64,000 nt of DNA, taken from Lacimicrobium sp. SS2-24 (GTDB lineage Bacteria; Pseudomonadota; Gammaproteobacteria; Enterobacterales; Alteromonadaceae). Position 1 is the first letter of the stretch, and every line of letters begins with the position of its first letter. Position numbers and translations under genes: made by a program. Below are positions 29,343 to 38,890 of the stretch, piece after piece. The stretch is taken from NCBI RefSeq assembly GCF_002201535.1, contig NZ_NIWW01000004.1, positions 124,001 through 188,000 on the forward strand. The letters run 5' to 3'. The notes under the pieces are model-generated. The model was not told where the DNA came from and ran no database searches. It was given only the letters and a program-made list of their open reading frames with translations.

Positions 29343-31889
29343 TCAACGTGAGATTACCGATTCATACACCAGCGAGATAATGCTGCCGTAGCCGCTCAGT
29401 TCAAATTCATCGCCACTGAACCCATACTGGTCCTCCTCGAGCTCGACCACAGGTGTATGGCGACGGTTTGTCAGCAGAATAATAGCCAGATCATATTGCG
29501 GATCCACCACGGTCACGGTGCCGGTCCAGCCGGTATGTCCAAATGCCTGTGGACTGGCGTAAGGGCCAAAATGCCAGCGCCTTTCACCATTACCCGCGCG
29601 GCGCCAGCCAAGACCCAATGTAATGTCCAAATCCGAGGCTTTAGTGAACTGATCCAACACTGAAGGCGTGAAAATTTGCTTTTCACCATAGCCTCCACGG
29701 TTTAACAACACTTGCGTCAGAACCGCCATATCTTCAGCACTGGAGAAAAGCCCGGCATGACCTGATACGCCCTGCATGGAATAAAAGGCCTTTTCGTCAT
29801 GCACTTCCCCCTGCAGAACATGGGTGCGGACATTGTCAAAGTCGAGCCGCCCTCCGCGAGTATTGCCACGAATCTCCGTGGCCGCAAACTGACTCTTCAC
29901 CGCGCCCTTTTTCAGCGGATTAAAGCGTGTATCCTGTAATCCTAATGGTTCATAGATCTGGGATTCAACATAGCGGTCCAACGCCATACCCGTGATTCGT
30001 TCCACCAGCAGCCCCAGCAGCATAAATCCGGTGTCGCTGTATACGCTGTGGATACCCCGTCCGATCTCCAGCGGTACTTTGTGTAAAAGCAGTTGCTCCG
30101 TTTTAGATTTGTTTTGAGAGAAGAAGGCTTCGCCCAATTTGTTATCGCGGGTAAAAAAGCGAACTTCCGGACCGTATCCCGCAGTATGCGTTAACAGATC
30201 CTTTACGCGAATCGCACTCCGGCCCTGACCTCTAAATTCAGGTATGTGCTGGGACACTGGGTCGTTGAAGCTCAGCTTTCCTTCACTCATCAGCTTCATC
30301 AGCGCAAAGTTAGTGGCAAACATCTTGGTGTTTGATGCCATATCAAACAGCGTATTCCGGGTCATCGGCTGAGGTTGTGCCAACGGGCGTCCTTCATCAT
30401 CGTATACACGCCGATGACCGTAGGCTGTGTGTTTAATGACTTTGCCCTCTTTCACCACCAGCAATACGGCGCCGGGATACCCCTGGGCAACCTCCTCTTT
30501 TATCAGGTTATCCAACCTGGTGAAGTCATATTCTGATGTCGTTGCCTGCTCAAGCTCTGGAAATGGCACTCTGACACGCACCTGGCTGCCAGGCGGCTGC
30601 ACATTTTCGACCCTGAGATGATTCACGCCGTCCACCGTGCGGCGGGCTAAGGAATAGCGATATTGCTCATTGATAGCGAAAGGCTGCTGGATGTTCAGCT
30701 TCTCACCATTAACAAAAATATCCGCGTATTCGGCATCCTGACTGTCAATAATGATCTCCCCGCGACCGGCATAAGCCTTAAAAGCCTGACGGTCATTCAC
30801 CCACACCCGTTCGCTGGGCTCAAGCTCAGGAAAAAGGCGATCGATCTGACCAAGAGAAACGGATTCCACCTGAACTGATTCCTGTTGCTGCCATGTCCGT
30901 TCTTTTTCATAGCGCTGCATTAATGACGTGATGTCATCCGGGAAGTACTTATCGATCAGGGCAAAGAGAGTTGCCGCGGTTTTGTCGCTGGCTTCGCCGT
31001 TCACATGCCAGGGTAGAAAGTGCATCTGAAATGCCGACAGTGTATCCAGAGTCTGTCCGTCCAGACGACCGGTTTCTTCCACACCATAGCCATAGGTATT
31101 GAGAGCAGATTGCACCAGACCAATAGAAGGCGAAGCCTTGGTAAATTGCTGCCAGTAACGATTCACCGTGTCATTATCGTACCAGGCACCGATGCCTTCT
31201 TTATATAACTGGTACCAGGGAAACCGGGGACCAGGATCATTTTTGCGACTGGGGGTAATATCCGAATGCCCAACGACCTGCGTAGGCCCGATGTCCGGAT
31301 GGCGTTTGAGAATCGCCTTAGAGAGCTTTACCAATAGCGCAATTTGTTCGGGATCATAATCGGGAAAAATACACAGCCTGCCATCGCCATGTTCATTGCC
31401 ATTGTCAGGATCACTGAAATGATGTCCCATTTCCCGCTCACATTGAGGCACATTGACAATTTCAATGCCAATAGATTGATCATTAATGTCTTGCTTACCC
31501 TGCCAGTAACTGCTGCCGGCATGCCAGGCCCGATCTTTCTCGTCCACTAACTGCAGGATTTTCAGTTCTTCTTCCGGGTAGGTGTCATCAAATCGCTCGG
31601 GAATCAGATAATGTGAGCTGACATAAGGCCCTTTCACCAGCGCATTCACTGATCTCTGATAATCAATCGCAGTAAAGTGCATGACCAAAAACTGCACCCT
31701 GTGATTATATGACTGCGAGGGCATTTGCTCGATGGGCAAACTGCTGCAGCCAACCAACATGACAGTTACCGCAAAGGCTAAAGGACGCAACAACCTCATC
31801 AGCGAGATTGCACAACGGCTGAAAAATGTGACTTTCATGACAATCTGAATCCGGGAACTGTTCAAGGTAAAAACAGGTTTACCTTGCAA
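29343..31889 (-). CDS. AmiD-PBP4B (YfeW) fusion lipoprotein: amidase plus serine hydrolase
   Basis: 848 aa (start uncertain; Met18 at 31838 or Met31 at 31799 would suit a lipoprotein signal ending VMLVGC, Cys48). The N-terminal half (about 60-320) follows E. coli AmiD closely: LVMHFTAIDY, SSHYLIPERF, HSDITPSRKNDPGP, with zinc ligands His71, His208 and Asp218, then a PG-binding-like helical segment (DTLSAFQMHFLPWHVNGEA). A linker strand domain (about 345-445) leads to a class C beta-lactamase/PBP4B domain (about 455-840) with DMASNTKMFATNFAL (SxxK Ser519-Lys522), YSDTGFMLLG and GHTGWTGT, nearly collinear with YfeW. Two enzymes that are separate in E. coli are joined, suggesting stepwise peptide removal from muropeptides. 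Confidence 0.9.
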   Translation of the reverse strand: MQGKPVFTLNSSRIQIVMKVTFFSRCAISLMRLLRPLAFAVTVMLVGCSSLPIEQMPSQSYNHRVQFLVMHFTAIDYQRSVNALVKGPYVSSHYLIPERFDDTYPEEELKILQLVDEKDRAWHAGSSYWQGKQDINDQSIGIEIVNVPQCEREMGHHFSDPDNGNEHGDGRLCIFPDYDPEQIALLVKLSKAILKRHPDIGPTQVVGHSDITPSRKNDPGPRFPWYQLYKEGIGAWYDNDTVNRYWQQFTKASPSIGLVQSALNTYGYGVEETGRLDGQTLDTLSAFQMHFLPWHVNGEASDKTAATLFALIDKYFPDDITSLMQRYEKERTWQQQESVQVESVSLGQIDRLFPELEPSERVWVNDRQAFKAYAGRGEIIIDSQDAEYADIFVNGEKLNIQQPFAINEQYRYSLARRTVDGVNHLRVENVQPPGSQVRVRVPFPELEQATTSEYDFTRLDNLIKEEVAQGYPGAVLLVVKEGKVIKHTAYGHRRVYDDEGRPLAQPQPMTRNTLFDMASNTKMFATNFALMKLMSEGKLSFNDPVSQHIPEFRGQGRSAIRVKDLLTHTAGYGPEVRFFTRDNKLGEAFFSQNKSKTEQLLLHKVPLEIGRGIHSVYSDTGFMLLGLLVERITGMALDRYVESQIYEPLGLQDTRFNPLKKGAVKSQFAATEIRGNTRGGRLDFDNVRTHVLQGEVHDEKAFYSMQGVSGHAGLFSSAEDMAVLTQVLLNRGGYGEKQIFTPSVLDQFTKASDLDITLGLGWRRAGNGERRWHFGPYASPQAFGHTGWTGTVTVVDPQYDLAIILLTNRRHTPVVELEEDQYGFSGDEFELSGYGSIISLVYESVISR

Positions 31890-31903
31890 AGCATATTAAA
31901 CCT

Positions 31904-31938
31904 AACATAAAAAATCCCCGCCATACTGCGGGGATTGA
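31904..31938 (-). terminator. intrinsic terminator of the first Oar-like receptor
   Basis: AATCCCCGC ... GCGGGGATT with a CATACT loop. On the minus strand it is followed by TTTTTTATG. A second hairpin (TGCCCGC-AACAAT-GCGGGCA, about 31944-31965) stands next to it. Both lie 50-100 bp past the receptor stop codon at 32010. Confidence 0.85.
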
Positions 31939-32009
31939 ATTAGTGCCCGCAACAATGCGGGCAAACACAGTGGCATTCCTTTGCCGATACAACACACAAC
32001 GTTAACTCA

Positions 32010-35000
32010 TCAGAACACTAAATTAACGGACAACTGAATACGTCTGGGGTTGATCAGATCCCTTGGCTGACCAAAAGTCTCATTGGTCACATAAGGGTCG
32101 TAATCGTAACCGGTTTGCTTGTCGAATACGTTAAAGATATCGGCGGCAAACTCGAGGGCCAGATCATCGTTGATGATCCAATCCTGACGATAGTTCAGAT
32201 CCAGCTGCCAGTGACTGGATTCACGACGGCTACCCGCCGGTTCTGCGAAGCGGATCGTGGAGCTGGAATACCCGTACAGAGACCCATCCCAGGCTTCCCA
32301 CACATCACCAGACTGGTAGAAGAAATTGGCACCAATATTGGCATTCCAGTCAGTAGTATAGTAACCAAAGACTTTAACCTTATGCGGGCGATCACCATTG
32401 AGTTTACCGTACTTACCATCCCACAACTGACGGCCGATACCATCTGCCAGCAGCGAGGAACCGATAAAGAAGTTTCCGTCTGATGCCCCGTTGGTAATGT
32501 CCTGATCATAGTTACCGTAGTAATGAGACCAGACATAGGACGCGTTGATGTACCAGCGTTCAGCAAAATACTCACCTTCCAGGCTGACTTCCCAGTATTT
32601 GTTCTTCGCACCATCCAGTTCGGCAATCACATAGGAAGAGCCACCGACCTCAGCACGGTAATCTTCCAGCTCAGGAATATACGGGCCTTTTGCCGCTATC
32701 CAATCCGGTACACCACCGAAGGGACCGTCATAGTCATACTCACGGGAATAGTTCCAGGTATCTTCCCATGGGTGGGAGACTTCGCGATGACGCACATGTC
32801 CACGCAGCATCCAGCCACTTTCCAGGTTCTTAGTCATACCGATAGTAATTTCATCGGTACGGCGAGGCTTGATACCTTCCTGGAAGAATTTACCGGATGA
32901 TCCCGGACGCGCTTCACTATCCAGGTAGTTACCGTCCTGATCAAAATACACGTTTAGTGTATTTTGGCTGTTACGTGCCCAGGAGGCAGCCCGTGCCAGT
33001 GAACTGGCGTCAGGGTTATAACTGGCAAAGTTAGCGAAAACGGTGGCATCAGGCTGGAATTGCCAGGTCACACCCAGACGGGGCTGTATCATGTCTGAGA
33101 AGTCTATTTTATGCATCTCATACTTGTTACCTGGAGCCAATTCATAGCCAGAGACATTGTTCGAATTCTTTTTCAACCCCTGGCCAAAATACGTATCCTG
33201 ACTGATTAGGACCCCAACATTGTAGATAAAGTCACCATGCTCAATGGTGTCATTGATTTCAATATTGTAGGTCTCAACCCATGATTCAACAGGGGGTACA
33301 CTCTCACCTGACGCATCAAGGAAACTGCCTGCTTCGACTATCGCCTGGTAATAAACAGGTGTATCTCCGCTATAGTCACCATCAGGCTGTCTACCACCAA
33401 TGTAGCTGATAGAACCCCAACCATTGGAGCGACGAGCCAGTTCCTCTTTACCTTCCTGATATTGAATGCCGAAGTGCAGGGTATGATAGGCTCCTGCTAC
33501 TTCCATCTCATGGTCAATATTGAATTCGAACGCATCACGATAGAAGTTATTTACGTTAATCTGTGACGCAGCTCCGACGTCGCCGCCACCAATACGCTGC
33601 CCACCTTCCTGGTAGCCGTATTGGTTAATCAGGGCGAGTGCGACAGTATTGTCATAATTTGGATCATCAAGATCTAAATTAGGAACATTAAATAAACCTT
33701 GTTGATCCAGCTGAGCGATATTCAGCGCATCGCCAAGTTGTGGCGTCACTGAGGGCAACAACGTATCCGGACGGGAACTTGTTTCCAATTCATACTGGCT
33801 AAAATTAAAGGACAGCGTCGTGGCATCGCCCAGGTAATAGGAGCCATCTAAAGTGAAGATATTTTGTTCATCCAGACTACCTTCGGAAGTAGAATCCGCA
33901 GAGGTATCCCCTACTGACAAACCTTTACCTTCTTTTTCAGAAGTACGGTAGCTCATGTTAAACAGCAAATCGGCGGTGGGTGCCCACGTAAGCTTGCCAA
34001 AATATTCATCACGAACAATTTCGTAATCTTTGGTTTCACCGTAAGCCGTCACTTTGCTATCTCGCGTCGTTTCCGGGCGATAATAAGAAGAATAGAAGTA
34101 CAATTCATCTTCGATCAGTGGGCCACTAAAACTACCGGTGATCCAACTCTGGTCCTGCTCAAACGTTGAGCCGTCAGTATCATCGCGATCGGCTTCTAAA
34201 CTAGCGGGTTGAATACGGTATTCCAGGTTCCCATGAAACTCATTGGTCCCTGATTTCGACGTGGTATTAATAGAAAAACCACCAGAGCGGTTAAAACCTA
34301 TGGCCTTTGCACCACCCCGGTCGATAGAAACGTTGGCAATATCATGCGTGGATGGCTCTGCAGCCAAAGTACCAAACAAAGGTAAGGTGACGTTTACGCC
34401 ATCAAATGCATAGCTATTGTCACGACCAGAACCACCGGCTGAGGGCCCAAGTGTACTGTTCTCAGTGTATTCAACACCCGGAATGATTTTAAGCAGGTCT
34501 CGATATGACTGGCCAATAGGCAAGCCCTTGATCGCACTCTCACCCAGAGAGTTGCTCAGAGATGAATCACCGGAACGAACCAGATTGGTGCCCACTATGG
34601 TGATAACCTCAGCTTCATCTGCCACTGCGGGTAAGGTAATATCCACTGACGCAGTCTGATCGAGTAACACTTCCAGTTGTACAGTGCGGCTGGCGCCATT
34701 TGCCGCTTCTACTTTAACGGTATAATTACCGGGAATCAGAAAAGGCAGATTAAAGCTGCCGTTTTCTTTTAATTGGGTGCTTCTTGGCTTGGGCATATTG
34801 GGGCTGCTGGCCGTCACAGTAACCGTGGTGGGATCAACATCACCCTGCACCGTTACCTTACCTGCAAGACCACCTGTCTGTTGTGCTATGGCAGGAGCGA
34901 CAATCATCGAACTTGCCAACACCGCCGCCGAAACGGCGGTAACAGGCGCACTCAGCGCCCCACGCATTGCCATCACAATGCGCTTTCTAGCAAAAGCTAT

Positions 35001-35015
35001 ATCATTGAATTTCAT
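32010..35015 (-). CDS. Oar-like TonB-dependent receptor (1)
   Basis: 1001 aa outer-membrane receptor. A signal peptide of about 44 aa (ending APAIA|QQ) is followed by a carboxypeptidase-regulatory-like (Ig-fold) domain (about 48-135, GKVTVQGDVDPTTVTVTAS... through ITLPAV). Then comes the plug (LGESAIKGLPIGQSYRDLLKIIPGVEY, then DGVNVTLPL) and a long beta-barrel ending in the typical terminal Phe (RRIQLSVNLVF). Energised by TonB, it would import large substrates; Oar-type receptors are often linked to peptides or proteins and to outer-membrane adhesion. No partner transporter stands next to it. A similar but diverged gene is at 35568. Confidence 0.9.
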   Translation of the reverse strand: MKFNDIAFARKRIVMAMRGALSAPVTAVSAAVLASSMIVAPAIAQQTGGLAGKVTVQGDVDPTTVTVTASSPNMPKPRSTQLKENGSFNLPFLIPGNYTVKVEAANGASRTVQLEVLLDQTASVDITLPAVADEAEVITIVGTNLVRSGDSSLSNSLGESAIKGLPIGQSYRDLLKIIPGVEYTENSTLGPSAGGSGRDNSYAFDGVNVTLPLFGTLAAEPSTHDIANVSIDRGGAKAIGFNRSGGFSINTTSKSGTNEFHGNLEYRIQPASLEADRDDTDGSTFEQDQSWITGSFSGPLIEDELYFYSSYYRPETTRDSKVTAYGETKDYEIVRDEYFGKLTWAPTADLLFNMSYRTSEKEGKGLSVGDTSADSTSEGSLDEQNIFTLDGSYYLGDATTLSFNFSQYELETSSRPDTLLPSVTPQLGDALNIAQLDQQGLFNVPNLDLDDPNYDNTVALALINQYGYQEGGQRIGGGDVGAASQINVNNFYRDAFEFNIDHEMEVAGAYHTLHFGIQYQEGKEELARRSNGWGSISYIGGRQPDGDYSGDTPVYYQAIVEAGSFLDASGESVPPVESWVETYNIEINDTIEHGDFIYNVGVLISQDTYFGQGLKKNSNNVSGYELAPGNKYEMHKIDFSDMIQPRLGVTWQFQPDATVFANFASYNPDASSLARAASWARNSQNTLNVYFDQDGNYLDSEARPGSSGKFFQEGIKPRRTDEITIGMTKNLESGWMLRGHVRHREVSHPWEDTWNYSREYDYDGPFGGVPDWIAAKGPYIPELEDYRAEVGGSSYVIAELDGAKNKYWEVSLEGEYFAERWYINASYVWSHYYGNYDQDITNGASDGNFFIGSSLLADGIGRQLWDGKYGKLNGDRPHKVKVFGYYTTDWNANIGANFFYQSGDVWEAWDGSLYGYSSSTIRFAEPAGSRRESSHWQLDLNYRQDWIINDDLALEFAADIFNVFDKQTGYDYDPYVTNETFGQPRDLINPRRIQLSVNLVF

Positions 35016-35522
35016 AGTTTTGGTATCCCTGGATCAGTTTTGCTTGTTTGCTTTTTAATTCAACACTTGTGAGTTTTTTTATTGCTGACTTTTTAGCCAG
35101 TCATTACTAAACCTATCACTCTTTTCTAAAAAAGAAAATATTTTATTCCTTTTTAAATTGACTTAAGGAATAAGGGCTTCATCTTGTAGTTCCGGTTGCC
35201 ATAATTTGCAATCAATTCTGCGTTGCTTCATCGCTAAGAATCTAACGGAACTATCTCACGTGGCCCAAGTCATTGACACTGACTTAACAGGTGCCAACGG
35301 AGGAAGTGACGTGTCTCAAAGTGTAGCAGTTACCAGAGATATTGTATTAGTCTGAAGCCACGGCAATAATAATTTATTATTTATTCTTTGGTTAATGAAG
35401 ATAAGTTACCTTTATCGCCTCTCGGATATGCCAAAGTGAATCGCCACATCAGCCTCACAACACTTCCCGACTCGACTGCAAGCATCACCTTATACCTTGA
35501 AAGCATGTATTCCCCGTATAAA
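35016..35522. other. upstream region of receptor 1; no gene
   Basis: About 500 bp. It holds the AT-rich promoter region of the 32010-35015 receptor (35040-35160), a 62-codon open stretch (35167-35355) with no ATG and no recognisable product (it could be a decayed gene end), and an AATAATAATTTATTATTT tract near 35366. A similar AATAATTTATTATTATT tract lies upstream of the second receptor (about 38625). Confidence 0.4.
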
Positions 35523-35548
35523 AAAAGCCCGCATGAGCGGGCTTTAAT
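35523..35548 (-). terminator. intrinsic terminator of the second Oar-like receptor
   Basis: AAAGCCCGC-ATGA-GCGGGCTTT, followed on the minus strand by TTTTATACGG. It lies 20 bp past the receptor stop. Confidence 0.88.
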
Positions 35549-35567
35549 TTGGTCTTATAAAACGCTT

Positions 35568-38510
35568 TTAGAAGCGCACTGATGCACTCAATCGGACATA
35601 GCGAGGTGAAGATATGCCATTTGGCAACAGGAACTCTTCATTATCAAATCCGCCTACCGTGCCGTTGTCTACATAACGATCAACAGAAGTAATAATCTGA
35701 CTATCCAACACATTAAAGATATCCAGACCAACGCGGACGTCTGCACCATTAACCTGAGTTTCATAGGTCATGTTGATGTCTAATCGGGTAAACCAGCTCA
35801 AATCGCCATAGAACCCATTAGGAATATGCTTAAACGTTGCTTCAGACAGATCGCCTTCGCAACCGTCAACACAAATGTAATGCATTTCTTGTCGACTATT
35901 CCCGGTCAGTGGATTACCTGATCCAACCGCGTTAATAGGTTTGCCAGCCTGAGCGGTGAACTTAGCGCCAATGCGCCAGTTATCATCAATCTGGTAGGCG
36001 CCAGACACTAAGAAAGAGTGTGGAATGTGATTGGGGAGCTTACCCCAGTTCGTGTTGAGGAACGCCACATCGTCTGCAATTTCCGTATAACCCGGAATAT
36101 CGTTACCTGTTTCAGTGAGTACCCCACCTTCAAAGTTGCCATAGTTATTGGCCCAGGTATAAGCAAAATTAGCTGTCCATACATCATCCCATGCGCGGTC
36201 CAGCTCCAGTTCCAACGCATTGTATAAACGACGAGGTTGAACACCACCAATAACTTCCCCGGTGATACTATTCCATGAATCAGTAGCTTCTGATAATGGA
36301 ATAGTCACGTCGCCACAATCTAAGCTAACCTCCAAATCACGGCCAGGGTTGCCGAAGAACCACCCCCAGATATTTCCGCATGCTTCTGGAATATTGGGAT
36401 GATCATCGGGCATGACATCAACATACATATCCTCAAAAGCGTTGCGATAATCTCGGTGAATAGCACGCACACCCGCAGACCATTTTTCATCGATCATAAA
36501 CTCATAACCAACAATAAATTCATTCTGGAAAGTGGCTTCAGGATCCTGATCAATCTCATCTGCACCAATGCGACCTGGGGATGAGAAAGTAATAGTGTCG
36601 TCTAAGCGCTCACCGGTAATTGGTGTTACATTGGTTCTTCCGTTGACCTCTTCAGTTTCAATTCCGTCTAATGCAAACCAATCAACGGTATAAACACCGC
36701 CTCCCCCTGCGCGAGCGGCTACCGCCTGGGCCAATGGCTGATAGTAACGCCCGGCATTAACAAAGAATTTGGACTCACCGTCACCATTCACATCCCACGA
36801 AAAGCCAATCCGCGGTGCAATCATGTCATCCAGTTTCAGGAACGTTGAGCCATCATATTGCTTAAGATGAAAAGAGTCCCAGCGCAAACCCGCTGTCAAC
36901 GTCATGGTGTCATTCATCGTCCATACGTCTTCGACATAAGCTGCTTTGGTATCTTGCTGAGCGTCTGTTGTATTAAATCGGGTGCGGACTTCTACGACTT
37001 CAGAAACGTCATCAGGAACAGTAAACCCTTCATACTCAGAACCAGGTGTTACACTGTCCAGATAGTAACGTTTAAAATCAGGCCCGGGGGTGACACGCTG
37101 AAAATCGGTAGCACGATCTTCATTATCCAGTCCGAAACGGATAAGGTGGTCGCCTAACACGTACTCAAAATCAATACGAAAGGCATCGCGGGTACTGGTT
37201 CTGTAGTCAAATAAACTATTTGTTGTGCAGCCAATATGTTCATTCAGACCATCTCGGGCATCAAATACACGGTTGCAGAACGGGTCATTAGAACCGCCGA
37301 AACTATATTGGTATTCGCTGCGGCCAAACAATACTTTCGCCGTCAGGTCGTCAGTCCAATAGCCGGTATAGGTTAACGAGTAGTTGTCCCCACCTGTGGT
37401 AAAGAAGTCAGTGCTGTTATACTCACCATCTCTGTAAACATCGGTCAGCGTCTCGCTCTCGTCTGAAAAAGCGAGCAGCTCCACCAGGTTATTGTCGTTT
37501 ACCTGCCAATCAATCTTAGCTCCCCAGAAACCAGAATCATTCTCCCCGATATCGCGGTTCTGAGATTCCCTGCCATAGACATCGTCAGACTTCACATTGC
37601 GTGGCTCGTACATGGCATAGAAAAACAACGTATCCTCAATAATTGGGCCACTTGCATAGACTGACACTGTATAGGCATCATTTTCATCCTGGCTGCGGTT
37701 CACCCGAATATCACCATTTTTGTAGTACAGGTTTTTACGTTCGGCCCGCAAAGATTCGGGGGTATAATAGACATCCGCGCCAAATTCAAACTCATTACCA
37801 CCGGATTTAGTGACGGCATTGACCACGCCTCCCGTAGTTCGACCGAATTCAACTGAATAACCACCAGTTTTTACCTGAAACTCTTCGTAGAAAGAAAAGG
37901 GAACGGAGTTAAATCCGATACCCCGCTCTACATCAGAAACATTCAAGCCGTTTATAAATACAGCATTTTCATTAACGGAAGCACCACCAAAGGAGATACC
38001 GCCAAAACCTCCATCATTAACGGCTGTTGAAAGGTTTGCCACGGCGGTGATGTCACGCCCTACAGGTATCCGCTCCAGTTCAACAGCACTGATGTTCAGA
38101 CCGGTTCCAGATGAACTGGTATCAATCATCCGATAGCGCCCCCCGGTTACTGAAATGACTTCAACGTCACCAGGCGTCATAGCCAACTGCACAGTGCTGG
38201 TTGAACCAATCGCTACTCTTACATCGTCAACTTTGGCGGTATTGAAACCGTCTTTACTGGCCTTGATGTCATACGTGCCGATGGGCAGACGTGAAATTCT
38301 GAATTTTCCGTCAGCGCCTGCTGTTACAGTTCTGGCCAGGCCAGTATCCTCATTCACGATTGCGATGGTTGCTCCGGGCTCTGCCTGTCCCGCGAGAGTA
38401 CCATCGTTATTAGCCGCCAAGGCATCAGCAGAGTAATTTGCTACAGTGAGTCCCAACATGCCGGTCACGGCTATATTAAGCAAAGAGCGTTTAAAGAGTG
38501 CGTTTTTCAT
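35568..38510 (-). CDS. Oar-like TonB-dependent receptor (2)
   Basis: About 980 aa from the ATG at 38510 (MKNALFKRSLLNIAVTGML); an upstream ATG at 38522 is possible. The signal peptide ends near ADALAANN. A carboxypeptidase-regulatory-like domain (GTLAGQAEPGATIAIVNEDTG ... STVQLAMTPG), the plug with ELERIPVGRDITAVANLST and FGGISFGGASVNENAVFINGL in outline, and a barrel ending in YVRLSASVRF follow. It is related in architecture to the neighbouring 32010 gene but clearly diverged in sequence, so this is an old duplication or two separate acquisitions. Cargo is unknown; the neighbourhood suggests cell-wall peptides. Confidence 0.9.
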   Translation of the reverse strand: MKNALFKRSLLNIAVTGMLGLTVANYSADALAANNDGTLAGQAEPGATIAIVNEDTGLARTVTAGADGKFRISRLPIGTYDIKASKDGFNTAKVDDVRVAIGSTSTVQLAMTPGDVEVISVTGGRYRMIDTSSSGTGLNISAVELERIPVGRDITAVANLSTAVNDGGFGGISFGGASVNENAVFINGLNVSDVERGIGFNSVPFSFYEEFQVKTGGYSVEFGRTTGGVVNAVTKSGGNEFEFGADVYYTPESLRAERKNLYYKNGDIRVNRSQDENDAYTVSVYASGPIIEDTLFFYAMYEPRNVKSDDVYGRESQNRDIGENDSGFWGAKIDWQVNDNNLVELLAFSDESETLTDVYRDGEYNSTDFFTTGGDNYSLTYTGYWTDDLTAKVLFGRSEYQYSFGGSNDPFCNRVFDARDGLNEHIGCTTNSLFDYRTSTRDAFRIDFEYVLGDHLIRFGLDNEDRATDFQRVTPGPDFKRYYLDSVTPGSEYEGFTVPDDVSEVVEVRTRFNTTDAQQDTKAAYVEDVWTMNDTMTLTAGLRWDSFHLKQYDGSTFLKLDDMIAPRIGFSWDVNGDGESKFFVNAGRYYQPLAQAVAARAGGGGVYTVDWFALDGIETEEVNGRTNVTPITGERLDDTITFSSPGRIGADEIDQDPEATFQNEFIVGYEFMIDEKWSAGVRAIHRDYRNAFEDMYVDVMPDDHPNIPEACGNIWGWFFGNPGRDLEVSLDCGDVTIPLSEATDSWNSITGEVIGGVQPRRLYNALELELDRAWDDVWTANFAYTWANNYGNFEGGVLTETGNDIPGYTEIADDVAFLNTNWGKLPNHIPHSFLVSGAYQIDDNWRIGAKFTAQAGKPINAVGSGNPLTGNSRQEMHYICVDGCEGDLSEATFKHIPNGFYGDLSWFTRLDINMTYETQVNGADVRVGLDIFNVLDSQIITSVDRYVDNGTVGGFDNEEFLLPNGISSPRYVRLSASVRF

Positions 38511-38890
38511 AATGTTCCCCACACTTGAAGTGTCGATTTCTTGTATTGTTTAGGTTCAATGATCCGTGACCTTTAGAATCAGCCACCCTAAATAAACTAA
38601 CACTTTCCAGATGCCTGTAAATAATTTATTATTATTTTTATATTTATATGTAATATTATTCCTGCATGTTTTTTAACAATTCGGCGGGAGCTGAAAGAAG
38701 CGCTTGGCAGCAGTGGGCGTAAGACGACTCTTTCCACAATGCGGATAAGTGTGTTTACGATAAGGCGGTGTTTGGCTGTTATTTACACCAGACTAAATCA
38801 TCGTAAAGGCTCACCCACGGTGGGCGCAGTTGGTATACTGATGGGTATCGAGCAGGACACAAGACAGGAATTCAGAGAAAAAACATCATA
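38511..38890. other. divergent promoter region between receptor 2 and the NlpC/P60 gene
   Basis: 380 bp without a credible gene. The receptor-proximal half is extremely AT-rich (38620-38680). The other half has an 18-codon frame ending at about 38722 with no ribosome site, and a short palindrome CCCACGGTGGG near 38815. Confidence 0.4.

Noticed and set aside
35167-35355. Decayed gene upstream of receptor 1
   Set aside because: A 62-codon open stretch with no start codon and no recognised similarity; kept only as a remark.
32010-38510. Recent tandem duplication of the receptors
   Set aside because: Architecture is the same, but the sequences differ greatly throughout, so it is not recent.
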